A DNA stretch of 18,141 nucleotides, taken from positions 1 through 18,141 of the forward strand of contig JALKBU010001029.1 in assembly GCA_023091735.1 (NCBI GenBank), written 5' to 3'. The notes below the pieces were generated by a model. It did not search any database, was not told the origin of the DNA, and saw nothing but the letters and a program-made list of their open reading frames with translations. Positions 1-7,018 of this stretch are shown here, one piece after another. The position numbers were made by a program, and so were the translations under genes. This DNA comes from Trichomonas tenax. Taxonomy: Eukaryota > Parabasalia > Trichomonadida > Trichomonadidae. Numbering within the stretch: position 1 is the stretch's first letter; each line of letters starts with the position of its first letter.

Positions 1-2
1 AC

Positions 3-83
3 GGAAACACTGCCGACACTGGTTCAGGTACTGATTACATGCCTCCATACATTACTGTTTACGCTTGGCATAGGGTTAATTAA
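3..83 (+). CDS. C-terminal end of a Maverick capsid-type protein (partial)
   Basis: An open frame enters from the left edge and stops at TAA 81-83, giving 26 residues that end PPYITVYAWHRVN. The hydrophobic and aromatic ending resembles a beta-strand tail of a virion-type structural protein, and it lies directly inside a Maverick terminal repeat. The assignment rests mainly on this position and on a general resemblance to Maverick structural genes; too little is present to name the protein. The only firm observation is an in-frame, codon-like tail with a normal stop. Confidence 0.4.
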   Translation, partial: GNTADTGSGTDYMPPYITVYAWHRVN

Positions 84-168
84 ATCCAAATAAATTTCTC
101 TCATTTTCACTAAAATTATTTTTCAAAATTTCTTACCCCACAAATCCTTTCGCTTTAATTTGTCGGTA

Positions 169-188
169 GGTTGGTTGGTTGGTTGGTT
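169..188. repeat. (GGTT)5 microsatellite
   Basis: Five exact tandem copies of GGTT lie inside the non-coding end of Maverick element A, between the capsid-type stop codon and the conserved terminal repeat. It is a simple tetranucleotide repeat with no visible function and marks sequence that is probably variable between copies. Confidence 0.9.
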
Positions 189-261
189 AGTCATAAATTA
201 TTTTCAAAACTGAATACATTTTATAAAGTCATTAGTTTTAAAATTAATTTTAACGTTAGTT

Positions 262-400
262 TTGTAAGTAATTCTAAAATTTATTTTCTATATGGGGGGG
301 CCCTAACTTGTAAAATTATTTTTGCCGTAAATATATTTAAATAGATGTTCGGGGAAGCCACGGCGCAGTCGTGGATTACGCGAACATCTAATTACTAACT
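262..400 (-). repeat. Maverick terminal inverted repeat (element A)
   Basis: The reverse complement of this stretch aligns by eye along its length with 18004-18141, with scattered substitutions and small gaps. Shared blocks are AGTTAGTAAT at the tip, AGATGTTCG, CCACGACT, GCCGTGGCTTC, TTTTACAAGTTAGGG and CCCCCATATAGAAAATAAAT. The repeat probably extends further inward, but the right-hand copy is cut by the window edge. The two copies belong to different elements, because they point away from each other with host genes between them, so they show a family-level terminus rather than two ends of one element. Confidence 0.7.
343..389. repeat. Terminal palindrome inside the Maverick repeat (left copy)
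   Basis: A nested palindrome: AGATGTTCG pairs with CGAACATCT, and inside it CCACG pairs with CGTGG across a short GC-rich loop. The equivalent structure is conserved at 18015-18061 although the surrounding bases differ, which suggests the folding itself matters. A role in end recognition by the integrase, in protein-primed replication or in transcript ending is possible; none is shown. Confidence 0.7.
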
Positions 401-401
401 G

Positions 402-830
402 AGTAAAAGAATTATGAATGAAGTAATATGCACTGCCGAGGATTTAGGAATTAAGGTCTTTTATGAGGATACCGATTCGGTGCATGTATTTGATAAAGAA
501 ATACCAATACTTGCAGAAGAGTTTAAGAAGAGATATGGAAGAGAATTAATTGGAAAGAATTTAGGTCAGTTTCATTCAGACTTTGCTGAAATCACTAAAG
601 ATCATCAATCATTCGCTTATAAATCAATATTTTGTGGAAAGAAGACATACATTGACTTACTCATTAATGATTTAAATGAAGTAGCCTTTCACTGCAGAAT
701 GAAGGGAGTAAAGCAGGATGTCATCGCTATTACAGCTAATGAAATGTTTCCTGATGCCGTACCCGTTAAATTTGACGATAAATTAATACTTCACGTACCA
801 TGCACTCGATTTTGTGGAACTCATTTATAA
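402..830 (+). pseudogene. Protein-primed family B DNA polymerase fragment (Maverick polB)
   Basis: The frame opens with S-K-R-I-M-N-E-V at 402 and contains the polymerase motif C, YEDTDS, at residues 17-22 counted from the ATG at 414. It continues through GRELIGKNLGQFHSDF and then GKKTYID, the KKxY-type motif of protein-primed B-family polymerases, and HCRMKGVKQDVI. These are the palm and thumb end of the replicative polymerase that Mavericks encode. Everything upstream of motif C is missing because the terminus of another Maverick abuts the frame at 400. After residue 110 the sequence no longer looks like a polymerase tail and stops early, so the C-terminus also seems lost. An ATG at 414 permits an ORF, but the product could not be a working polymerase. 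Confidence 0.8.
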
Positions 831-843
831 AGTAATAAAAGTT

Positions 844-1377
844 TTACTTATGTTTTATTTTTGTTTTCCCTTTGTGTAGGGTCTTTGACCCCAGGTGCCT
901 TCCGTTTCTATGTCTAATAACATTTATTCTTGAGTTTTTAATACCTCTCCATGATGAACCATATAGACCAGGAATATATGGAACCGCTGCATTTATCATA
1001 CTCGCTGTAGGATTAATTACCGCATTTTCTGTTTCTAATAAATTCCATTTGGGTGCATTACCACTTGATGTATGTTGAAAATCTTTTACTTGCTTTGAAA
1101 TTTTAGACTTCGTTCCTAATAACATATCTGCAGCCGCTGGAGCATGTTTAATTCCTACATCAACTGCTTTCTTTGCCGCAAACAGTGCTGGATGTGACAT
1201 TAATGCAGCATCTATTAAAGGGCTTGCTTTATTATACACTGAACCCGCTATATTTCCAACATTATTTTTTAACGCTTCTTTCGCATTAATATAAGTACCA
1301 GATGACTTAATTTTATTCCAACCGTTTGATGTCGAATTTTTAAGTTTTTGCCAAAAGCCAATATTGTCGTTACTCAT
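844..1377 (-). CDS. Maverick protein with basic C-terminus, possible minor capsid type
   Basis: A 177-residue protein begins MSNDNIGFWQKL and ends in a strongly basic tail, with RHRNGRHLG followed by KGKTKIKHK. The N-terminal third is rich in Ala, Asn and Lys and looks amphipathic. The middle has a hydrophobic stretch around AALMSHPALFAAKKAV and a Pro/Gly-rich segment near INAAVPYIPGLYG. The gene faces the polB fragment tail-to-tail, 13 bases apart, and starts 10 bases after the next minus-strand stop at 1388, as in a compact transposon gene block. A small, basic, partly amphipathic protein in a Maverick fits a minor structural or DNA-binding virion protein; this is inference from composition and position. 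No intact homologue was recognised by name. Confidence 0.6.
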   Translation of the reverse strand: MSNDNIGFWQKLKNSTSNGWNKIKSSGTYINAKEALKNNVGNIAGSVYNKASPLIDAALMSHPALFAAKKAVDVGIKHAPAAADMLLGTKSKISKQVKDFQHTSSGNAPKWNLLETENAVINPTASMINAAVPYIPGLYGSSWRGIKNSRINVIRHRNGRHLGSKTLHKGKTKIKHK

Positions 1378-1387
1378 TTAAATAAAA

Positions 1388-1684
1388 TTAAAATAATGTT
1401 GTTTTACTCTGTTTTACATTATTATACTTTACCGATCCGTCGACAATATGGAGTTCCGTATATGAACGGGGCGAAATAAGTTCTTTGTATTTTTCCCAAA
1501 TCTCCCGCCAGTCTTGTGTCGCTCCTGATTGTGTAACCATTGTTTCTAAATCCTTTTGTGAATATCCTTGGAAAATAATGAAATCAGTACATAGTCGTTT
1601 AAGATTAAAACAAATATGTCGCCACGTTTGACACATAATGCAAACAGTATAATTATAATATTCTTCTTCATTTGCAATTCTTTG
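1388..1684 (-). CDS. Small Maverick-associated protein, 5' end probably missing
   Basis: The first ATG (1634-1636) gives 82 residues, but the frame is open upstream to 1684. The upstream part reads naturally (IANEEEYYNYTVC before the Met), so the true start was probably further up and has been lost. The product contains a Cys-rich patch (CQTWRHIC, then KRLC) and an acidic/aromatic segment DWREIWEKYKEL. Its stop lies 10 bases upstream of the ATG of the following minus-strand gene. The family is not recognised; its role as a transposon gene is inferred only from this tight coupling. The loss of reading frame coincides with the start of the hairpin region. Confidence 0.5.
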   Translation of the reverse strand, partial: QRIANEEEYYNYTVCIMCQTWRHICFNLKRLCTDFIIFQGYSQKDLETMVTQSGATQDWREIWEKYKELISPRSYTELHIVDGSVKYNNVKQSKTTLF

Positions 1685-1694
1685 TTATATGGTT

Positions 1695-1756
1695 ATCATC
1701 TCGTTGCTGAAGTCACAAAACAACATGTTGTGTGACTTCTACACTGTGATGATGAC
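1695..1756. other. Imperfect hairpin 1
   Basis: Arms GAAGTCACA (1709-1717) and TGTGACTTC (1731-1739) pair perfectly, an inner CAA/TTG extends the stem, and ATCATC (1696-1701) pairs with GATGAT (1748-1753) outside. It is the first of a regularly spaced series and lies immediately after the broken Maverick gene. Confidence 0.6.
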
Positions 1757-1799
1757 TAGATAATAAAGATATTGACGACATTTTGAAATTCACTCCATA

Positions 1800-1864
1800 T
1801 GTAAGTGCTATGCCAATGGTTATGTGGTACAATATTCTACAAAGCCATTGGCATATCAATTACA
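1800..1864. other. Imperfect hairpin 2
   Basis: Two arms of about 30 bases pair across a loop of about 5 bases. The core TATGCCAATGG (1809-1819) pairs perfectly with CCATTGGCATA (1845-1855), and outer bases TGTAA/TTACA extend the stem with isolated mismatches and a G-U pair. Confidence 0.75.
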
Positions 1865-1913
1865 CCTGTAAAAACAACATTCCAATCAGATAATTTAAAA
1901 CTCTTTAAAAAGT

Positions 1914-1997
1914 TGTGTTTCATGCAATAATCACAGTGAGAATGCACCAGCACAAATATGGTGTAACATTGTCACTATGGTTATTGCATGAAATACA
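1914..1997. other. Imperfect hairpin 3
   Basis: TTTCATGCAATAA (from 1918) pairs with TTATTGCATGAAA (1981-1993). The stem then continues inward through AGTGAGAATG/CATTGTCACT with one internal mismatch, and CACCA/TGGTG closes a 9-base loop (1950-1958). Arms are about 35 bases with small bulges. Confidence 0.8.
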
Positions 1998-2014
1998 GCA
2001 TTTGTTCGAATTTC

Positions 2015-2111
2015 GAGATTCTATCGTTTTTCTGTGCTAGTCCAGCATTGGGACATAGAAATGAAATAACAAATCCCAATGCTGCACTGGCACAGAAAAC
2101 GAGAGAATCTC
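2015..2111. other. Imperfect hairpin 4 (strongest)
   Basis: The arm 2015-2053 pairs with 2074-2111: about 35 of 38 positions are Watson-Crick, with one bulged T, one G-U pair and two mismatches, around a 20-base loop. Landmarks are GAGATTCT/AGAATCTC at the base and CAGCATTGGGA/TCCCAATGCTG at the top. Size and shape are those of a typical microRNA precursor. Confidence 0.85.
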
Positions 2112-2144
2112 TAATCTTATGAATTATATGATTTTTTTAAAATT

Positions 2145-2238
2145 GCTTCCATTGCCAAATACACAGAGGAAAAGCAATTTATACGTGATTTATACGTGAT
2201 TTCAATGGCCTTTCCATAGTGTATGTGGCAATAGAAAC
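2145..2238. other. Imperfect hairpin 5
   Basis: Arms 2145-2172 and 2211-2238 pair over 28 bases with about six mismatches, some of them G-U. The core is ATTGCCAAATACAC against GTGTATGTGGCAAT. The 38-base loop contains a tandem repeat of TTATACGTGAT. Confidence 0.7.
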
Positions 2239-2246
2239 AACTTTCA

Positions 2247-2545
2247 CTCGAATATCGAAATAATATTTTAATAATGCGCTCTAAAGTTGATTTGTGTTGA
2301 ATAAATAGTATTTCATACACGGGATATCCCATATTTGCAATTTTATAGCTTATTTTCTAATTTGATGTATTTGCTTACATCGCATCACATTATGCGTCAA
2401 ATGTCATATGACAGAAAATATTTTGATGTGTTAATATCTCATTTTTGAATTATGAAATCACATCATCAACGGTGCAGAACAATTACATAAGTATATAAGT
2501 ATCTATGTGTACAGAAAAACACGCTTTTTGTTTGTGATATTTGAT
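2247..2545. other. Weaker hairpins continuing the series
   Basis: Three further, poorer foldbacks keep the same spacing. Near 2250-2325, GAAATAATATTT pairs with AAATAGTATTTC with one mismatch. Near 2349-2426, TATTTTCT pairs with AGAAAATA, with more pairing inside. Near 2453-2545, AAATCACA pairs with TGTGATATTT with a 2-base bulge. Each alone could be chance in AT-rich DNA; the value lies in their continuing the roughly 100-bp period of hairpins 1-5. Confidence 0.35.
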
Positions 2546-4017
2546 CGATTGAAAACGTTTTTCCAGAATCGACAAATAAATATATGTTATCGAATCTTAT
2601 GGCATGGAGATATGTTGTGACAAGTTTGAGCATGAACTGCCTTCAGGGGAAAAAGTTAGATTAAACGCTCTATAACTCGTCTACTATAGCATTCCATGAC
2701 CGCGCTCTAAGATATGTTATTATATGAGCTTATGCATGTATCATTATATGCAGATTAAAGAATAAAAATCTAATTTTAGGTAAAATTACTTACTTTTTAA
2801 AAAACATTCTTAAAAGACAAGAAAGCGCACACGTATGAATATGAAACGACTAAATTCCCCAAATTGGAGATTTTCGTCTTAAATAATATATCAAATTTTT
2901 GAGACATGGTCAATTTGCCGAAAAACATGATCAATATATTAAAAACACTATATATGTGCTATGATACAAATAATATAGTCTCAAGCGCTCACTGACCTTT
3001 TTTATTCGAAAAATAATTCACAATTTATACGGCAGAACAACGAGCGAGTGAACTTTGTACTGAAGCAACTAGTTATAACTACACAGTGTGATAAATACAA
3101 AAAAACATATAAATATATATTATACATTACTAATTCTCCACAATAACCAATGCATGAGTCTGGAGATAGTTTTCTTTACATGTTCAAAAGCTTCACTTTT
3201 TACCACATCAAGCTAAACTAACTCCTCAAACGACAGATATTAATCAATAAAACATACATAATACAAATGCATAGGATATGATGTAATCATATATATACTA
3301 AAGAGTGTAAAAATAAAAACAAATATCTGAATTAGTTAATATCTCTCACATTTCATGAAATCGCAGTGTGATGATACTATGAGTATGATGTATATATTGA
3401 TTGCATTGTTAAAATTCTCCGCAAACATCTTTTTTGTGCACTTCCAAGAGTTAATGCGCTTCACTTACGGGAAGCATTTGAGATGGCGAACTAGCTACAG
3501 AAGCACAACAATCAATATACACACATATAATACACAGTGCAACTCTCTTATGAACATATTATACCATATGTGTAGTTTCTCATATGTATTATACACCTAT
3601 AAAATATGTAGTTTAGTGAACGCATCATTGAAAAACGCTTTGAGTATGAAATCTAGTAAAACTTCTTAAAGAGCAAATATTACAACATGACACACTTACA
3701 TCAGTGATGCCAAGATATAGAAAAACAATCGCACGCAGTTATATTTAAATTTACGCATATTTTGTGAAATGCTTTATAGGTTCAATATCAAAAACGCATT
3801 TTAAACACAAACACACAATACAAAAACCATATACACATTATGCAGACATCATATACTATAATGATAACACATTCCCCCATAAAATGCAAATTTACTATTC
3901 GATATTTTTTTTATAAAGTCACCTGATATTTTGCCATTCATTAACTCAAGGTATGCTTATATCAACTACATACATCACAATATACAAATCCTATTTTTTG
4001 CTATTTTGTCACTTTTT
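2546..4017. other. AT-rich intergenic DNA, no gene recognised
   Basis: No convincing gene is visible. The longest open frames (for example 3355-3669) have a composition resembling random AT-rich sequence. A short foldback at about 3130-3180 (ACTAATTCTCCA against TGGAGATAGTTT) and near-repeats of CATATGT and TGTAGTTT around 3565-3615 are visible. The right boundary is the 5' break of the retrotransposon remnant. Confidence 0.5.
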
Positions 4018-5289
4018 GACACGACCAAATGGAGAGGACCCGACAAATCAACATCCTCATTATACATCCAATCCATCCAAGCCTACAAGAAGCTGCAGCT
4101 CGTAGTCAAGACAATGCGAATTTGTTTTGCAATCCGAAGCGTCGATGAGAACAGAACAAACTGAAGAGCAGGAAAGAACGCACAATTAATCCGAAGAATC
4201 GCCTCAGAAGTTCTCAGAGAACGAGCATTCATACACATCCAAACAGACACCAAACATGGAAGACTTTTCACGAGAACGAACGTGTTCGAGTCACACATGA
4301 TCACATCTAAGCCCTCCTATATTAATAACAACCTCTATAAAGTAGCGCTTGCAATGAGATCAGACACAGCCCCAACACCAGACAACCTCCACTTCCACAA
4401 AACAGGAGACGGCAAATGCAAGTTCTGTCACAATGCACCAGGCGACCAATTCCACAAACTTAATGGCTGCCTCTCAGCGAGAAACCTTCACAAATGGCGC
4501 CACGATATCATCATTGATGAACTCATGAAAGCCTGCCAAAACAGATTCCGATGAGTCCGCATCACAGTTTCGTGCCAAGTCACCTTCGACAACATCCTTC
4601 CAGGTGAAGTCCGAATCAGACAAGAAGTCTGAACATGCCTCTCAGATCTCTTATTCTATGACTACACCAACGAGCACATCTACATTCTTGAAGTCAACTG
4701 CCCATATGGAGGGAGACAACGCGGAGGCGACGGAATCACAGAAGCCTACATCACAAAGAAAGCGAAATACGAGCAACTCAGAGAATCAGTCGAAGTTATC
4801 ACACGTTTCAAATGCACAACTCATGCCATCATTGTTTCCTCATTATACGTGATTGCTAACGAGACGAAGGATGAAATCCTCCAAATCTTTGATGCTGACA
4901 CCACAAAATCTCTCCTTGAACGCTTCTCCATCGATGCAATTGCCGCAAGCGCAGTGATCCTCTTTGGAAAACCACCGGAGTTCTACGGACTCCATTGCAA
5001 CAAGAGACATCCACAACTAAGAGAAAACGCTCAAGCAGACCCACAAGCACAAGCAGATCAGCAAACGCAAGTGGATCAACAAACACAAACAGAAACCAGA
5101 GCAGAAGGAATTCCACCAACGCAAGCAACTACACAGGATAAGCAACATGCTGAACTGCCACAAGAAGATACGCAAAACACGCAAGACTCAGTCATCCAAA
5201 CACAAGAACAAAGTGAAAACACGGAAGGCAGCCTCACAGAAGGCAGCCAGACACTTCTCATATACTCAGACACAGATTTCCTGGCATAA
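4018..5289 (+). pseudogene. C-terminal part of an R2/R4-like non-LTR retrotransposon ORF
   Basis: One frame runs from about 4018 to TAA 5287-5289, broken only by TGA at 4162, 4552 and 4630. It shows the post-RT region (LRERAFIHIQTDT; then LYKVALAMRSDTAPT). A CCHC knuckle follows, C-X2-C-X8-H-X4-C at 4417-4470, with NLHKWRHD after it as in elements carrying a restriction-like endonuclease. The endonuclease shows SDLLFYD (usually PD in the family, so Pro is replaced by Ser), then ILEVNCPYGG with catalytic-type Glu at 4690, and KKAKY at 4756-4770. A Gln/Thr-rich tail (5030-5280) with AQAD/QTQ repeats is unusual. The reverse transcriptase itself is absent, so this is a 5'-truncated copy, the usual outcome of target-primed reverse transcription. 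Confidence 0.8.
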
Positions 5290-5965
5290 CCCAGCGCCCT
5301 AAACAATAACATAAGCAGCATCTAAAAATATAGAGCCCCAGAGAGGAGTTGCAGCACGGAGGAAGAGAATCTCAATCACATCACATGACGACTCTCACTT
5401 CACTTCTAAGCGCAACACCTAGTAACAGTCAGAAATAAACTTGAATCATTCACACACATTACAGCCACCACACAACACACTCTCATATAGAAAATCAACA
5501 ACTACAACATCATCAACGAAAAAAAAATCGTGAAATACTCTATAACACAAAATCATAACAACCAAACACATACATATTGTCCTCACACACAATATAGCAC
5601 ACAAAATCAACCAAAACTAGAAAGATATCTAAAAACATTAAATTCAACTTTCCGAAATATGGGATTAATACAATGGTCTCAGGACCACTCCCGCGCCCAA
5701 TGCAACACCACAACACAGTTATTCCGTCTCTCGGGGGAAGACCTCCAGATGCAACAGATCCTACACTCAGAGAACCACTGAACCACAAAACACATCCCAG
5801 CTCCATAGCATGGAGACCACAGACAAACTTTGCGCTCCAAAGAAAGCACAACAACATGTCTGTCCCACGGTGATCGAGATTCCTCAAAACTTTTCTCGAG
5901 TACGACTTCCTCGTCTGGGCTCTACACGAAGCATATGCTGCTAACACATATTTACTTAATAAACA
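5290..5965 (+). mobile_element. Probable 3' untranslated region of the retrotransposon copy
   Basis: Downstream of the ORF stop the plus strand is strikingly rich in A and C and poor in T for about 600 bases, the same bias as the retroelement coding strand and unlike host flanks. No gene is supported here; open frames on both strands seem to be by-products of the bias. The 3' end is not sharply defined. The bias fades near 5870-5965, before the pyrimidine tract at 5988-6017 that leads into the next host gene. No target duplication was identified. Confidence 0.5.
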
Positions 5966-6039
5966 TTTTCAAATCCTGGACGGCGCGTTTTTTCTTTTTT
6001 TTTTTTTTTCTTTCCTTTGATGCATAGAAAGAATGGCGA

Positions 6040-6108
6040 ACAAAGAAATTTAGTATCACTACCACATGCAAGTATAGCATCAGCATCAAATGCGCGTGTT
6101 TATTTCTT
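6040..6108 (+). promoter_or_regulatory. Upstream element shared with 15345-15411 (copy 1)
   Basis: This stretch aligns with 15345-15411 at roughly 80 percent over 65 bases. The blocks are AAAGAAATT, CCACATGCAAG, GCATCAGCATCAAATGC and TGTTTATTT. It lies about 65 bases before the ATG of the NTF2-like gene; the other copy lies just before the 171-residue gene, in the same orientation. The ATG inside it opens only a short frame here, so the element is probably non-coding. Shared promoter element or small repeat are both possible. Confidence 0.5.
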
Positions 6109-6174
6109 TATTCGGATTTCTGATACAAATGACAAATTAACCTTATTAATTGACACTTTTCTTTTCTTTTTTTC

Positions 6175-6558
6175 ATGACCGATTCAGAAAATTTAATTGC
6201 GAATTCGATCGCACAGAAGATAGTTTTGGACTATTTTCAGTCAGCTATGAACAGTCGTGAAAGTATTGATGTTTTTTACCATAAAGAAGCAGTTTTGGAA
6301 TGGGAAGGACAGAATTTTAAAGGACAAAATGATATTCGAGAGTTCTTCACGAGCCTACCTCCGAATCTGACATTTCGCCTTGCAGGATTTGATGTTCACC
6401 CTGTTGTAAATTCAGATTTATTAGTGATGTTAATTGTTTTCGGAACATATCAGAATTCAGCATTCAATTTACGCGATTTTCATAGTACATTTTACATTGG
6501 CGTTCGGAAAAATGAAGGAAAAGCTTACATTCATTATCATGTTTTTACAACTTTCTGA
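6175..6558 (+). CDS. NTF2-like domain protein
   Basis: The 127-residue product is a single NTF2 domain. The N-terminal helix carries the typical pattern LDYFQSAMNSRESIDVFY, followed by VLEWEGQNFKGQNDIREFF and SLPPNLTF, then the sheet strands ending in YIGVRKNEGKAYIHYHVF. The WEG, F-x-G and SLP positions match nuclear transport factor 2, which in eukaryotes imports Ran-GDP into the nucleus as a homodimer; length matches the usual 120-130 residues. A NTF2-fold protein of another role, such as an mRNA-export partner (NXT-type), cannot be excluded. The start is the ATG at 6175, directly after a pyrimidine tract (TTTTTTTCATG), which leaves an extremely short leader if transcription begins at the adjoining TCA. 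The shared upstream element ends about 65 bases before it. Confidence 0.85.
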   Translation: MTDSENLIANSIAQKIVLDYFQSAMNSRESIDVFYHKEAVLEWEGQNFKGQNDIREFFTSLPPNLTFRLAGFDVHPVVNSDLLVMLIVFGTYQNSAFNLRDFHSTFYIGVRKNEGKAYIHYHVFTTF

Positions 6559-6665
6559 TTATATTTCTTTCCTTTTTGATATTATACAGTTATTGTTGTT
6601 TGTAATTAATTTTTGAAACTAAATGTTTGAATACCAATACTTGTAAATTATTTCATCTTATTTTT

Positions 6666-6755
6666 AAGATTATCATGCGAAATGACTCACTACATATTAC
6701 TGCGTTTCTCTCATTAAAAGTGAGCCATTCTGCATGATCATATTGCCAAAATCTT
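6666..6755. other. Imperfect hairpin downstream of the NTF2-like gene
   Basis: ATCATGCGAAATGACTCAC (6672-6690) folds onto GTGAGCCATTCTGCATGAT (6720-6738) with one internal mismatch pair and one G-U pair around a 29-base loop. AAGATT/AATCTT at the base may add a further pairing. Confidence 0.7.
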
Positions 6756-6809
6756 GAAATGAAAGAAACTCGATGAAATCTGTACTTTTACTCGCTGCAA
6801 TTCTATTTG

Positions 6810-6852
6810 CAATATGTCATTGCACACATGTAACAATGCACCAGCAATATTG
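6810..6852. other. Weak foldback between two stronger hairpins
   Basis: CAATAT (6810-6815) can pair with ATATTG (6847-6852), and inside it CATTG (6818-6822) with CAATG (6834-6838), with an asymmetric bulge. Alone it could be chance; it sits at the middle of a three-member series. Confidence 0.3.
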
Positions 6853-6885
6853 TTTATCCAAATTTATATGAATTCTTTTTTTTTA

Positions 6886-6960
6886 ATATCATCATGAAAA
6901 ACTACTCAAGACATATGAGTGGGGCGGCATCTTATACAGTGGGCCAATTTTCATGATATA
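6886..6960. other. Imperfect hairpin between the NTF2-like and RasGAP genes
   Basis: ATCATGAAAA (6891-6900) pairs perfectly with TTTTCATGAT (6948-6957). A smaller stem ACTCA/TGAGT (6904-6920) sits inside the loop. It lies about 60 bases beyond the stop codon of the minus-strand RasGAP gene, so it could be in that gene's 3' transcript region. Confidence 0.55.
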
Positions 6961-7018
6961 GAATTTTATATATAAATAATTTTATAATATCCGTCTTAAA
7001 AGAAACAAAAAAATAAGC

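Larger units (their letters stand above)
1..400 (+). mobile_element. Right-hand end of a Maverick/Polinton (element A)
   Basis: This segment holds the last codons of a capsid-type gene followed by non-coding DNA that ends in a terminal repeat at position 400. Read outward-in on the minus strand the terminus begins AGTTAGTAAT. The same ten bases, followed by a closely similar sequence, start at 18004 in the opposite orientation. Polintons are known for 5'-AG termini, long inverted repeats and 6-bp target duplications. Here the boundary falls exactly where a DNA polymerase reading frame resumes (402 onward), so element A seems inserted in another Maverick. The expected duplicated target is GAGTAA (401-406); its partner lies outside the window. 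Confidence 0.6.
401..1687. mobile_element. Remnant of an older Maverick, interrupted by element A
   Basis: This block carries a DNA polymerase B fragment on the plus strand and two closely spaced minus-strand genes. The polymerase gene is cut on its left by the terminus of element A and appears shortened on its right. The second minus-strand gene keeps an open frame upstream to 1684 with no good start, so the block also looks broken at about 1687, where the hairpin region begins. No terminal repeat of this older element is visible to its right. Confidence 0.55.

Noticed and set aside
343..389. The terminal palindrome as a known self-cleaving ribozyme (twister or hammerhead).
   Set aside because: The required conserved core sequences were not found; only the nested pairing is supported.
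844..1078. A plus-strand reading frame at 872-1078.
   Set aside because: It is the reverse shadow of the minus-strand Maverick gene, with Cys/Phe/Leu-rich composition typical of antisense frames.
3355..3669. A 104-codon open frame in the AT-rich gap.
   Set aside because: No recognisable motif, no initiator-like sequence, and amino-acid make-up expected of random AT-rich DNA.
4856..5321. Minus-strand frames opposite the retroelement tail.
   Set aside because: Low-complexity Leu/Val/Cys frames produced by the Gln/Thr-rich coding repeats on the other strand.
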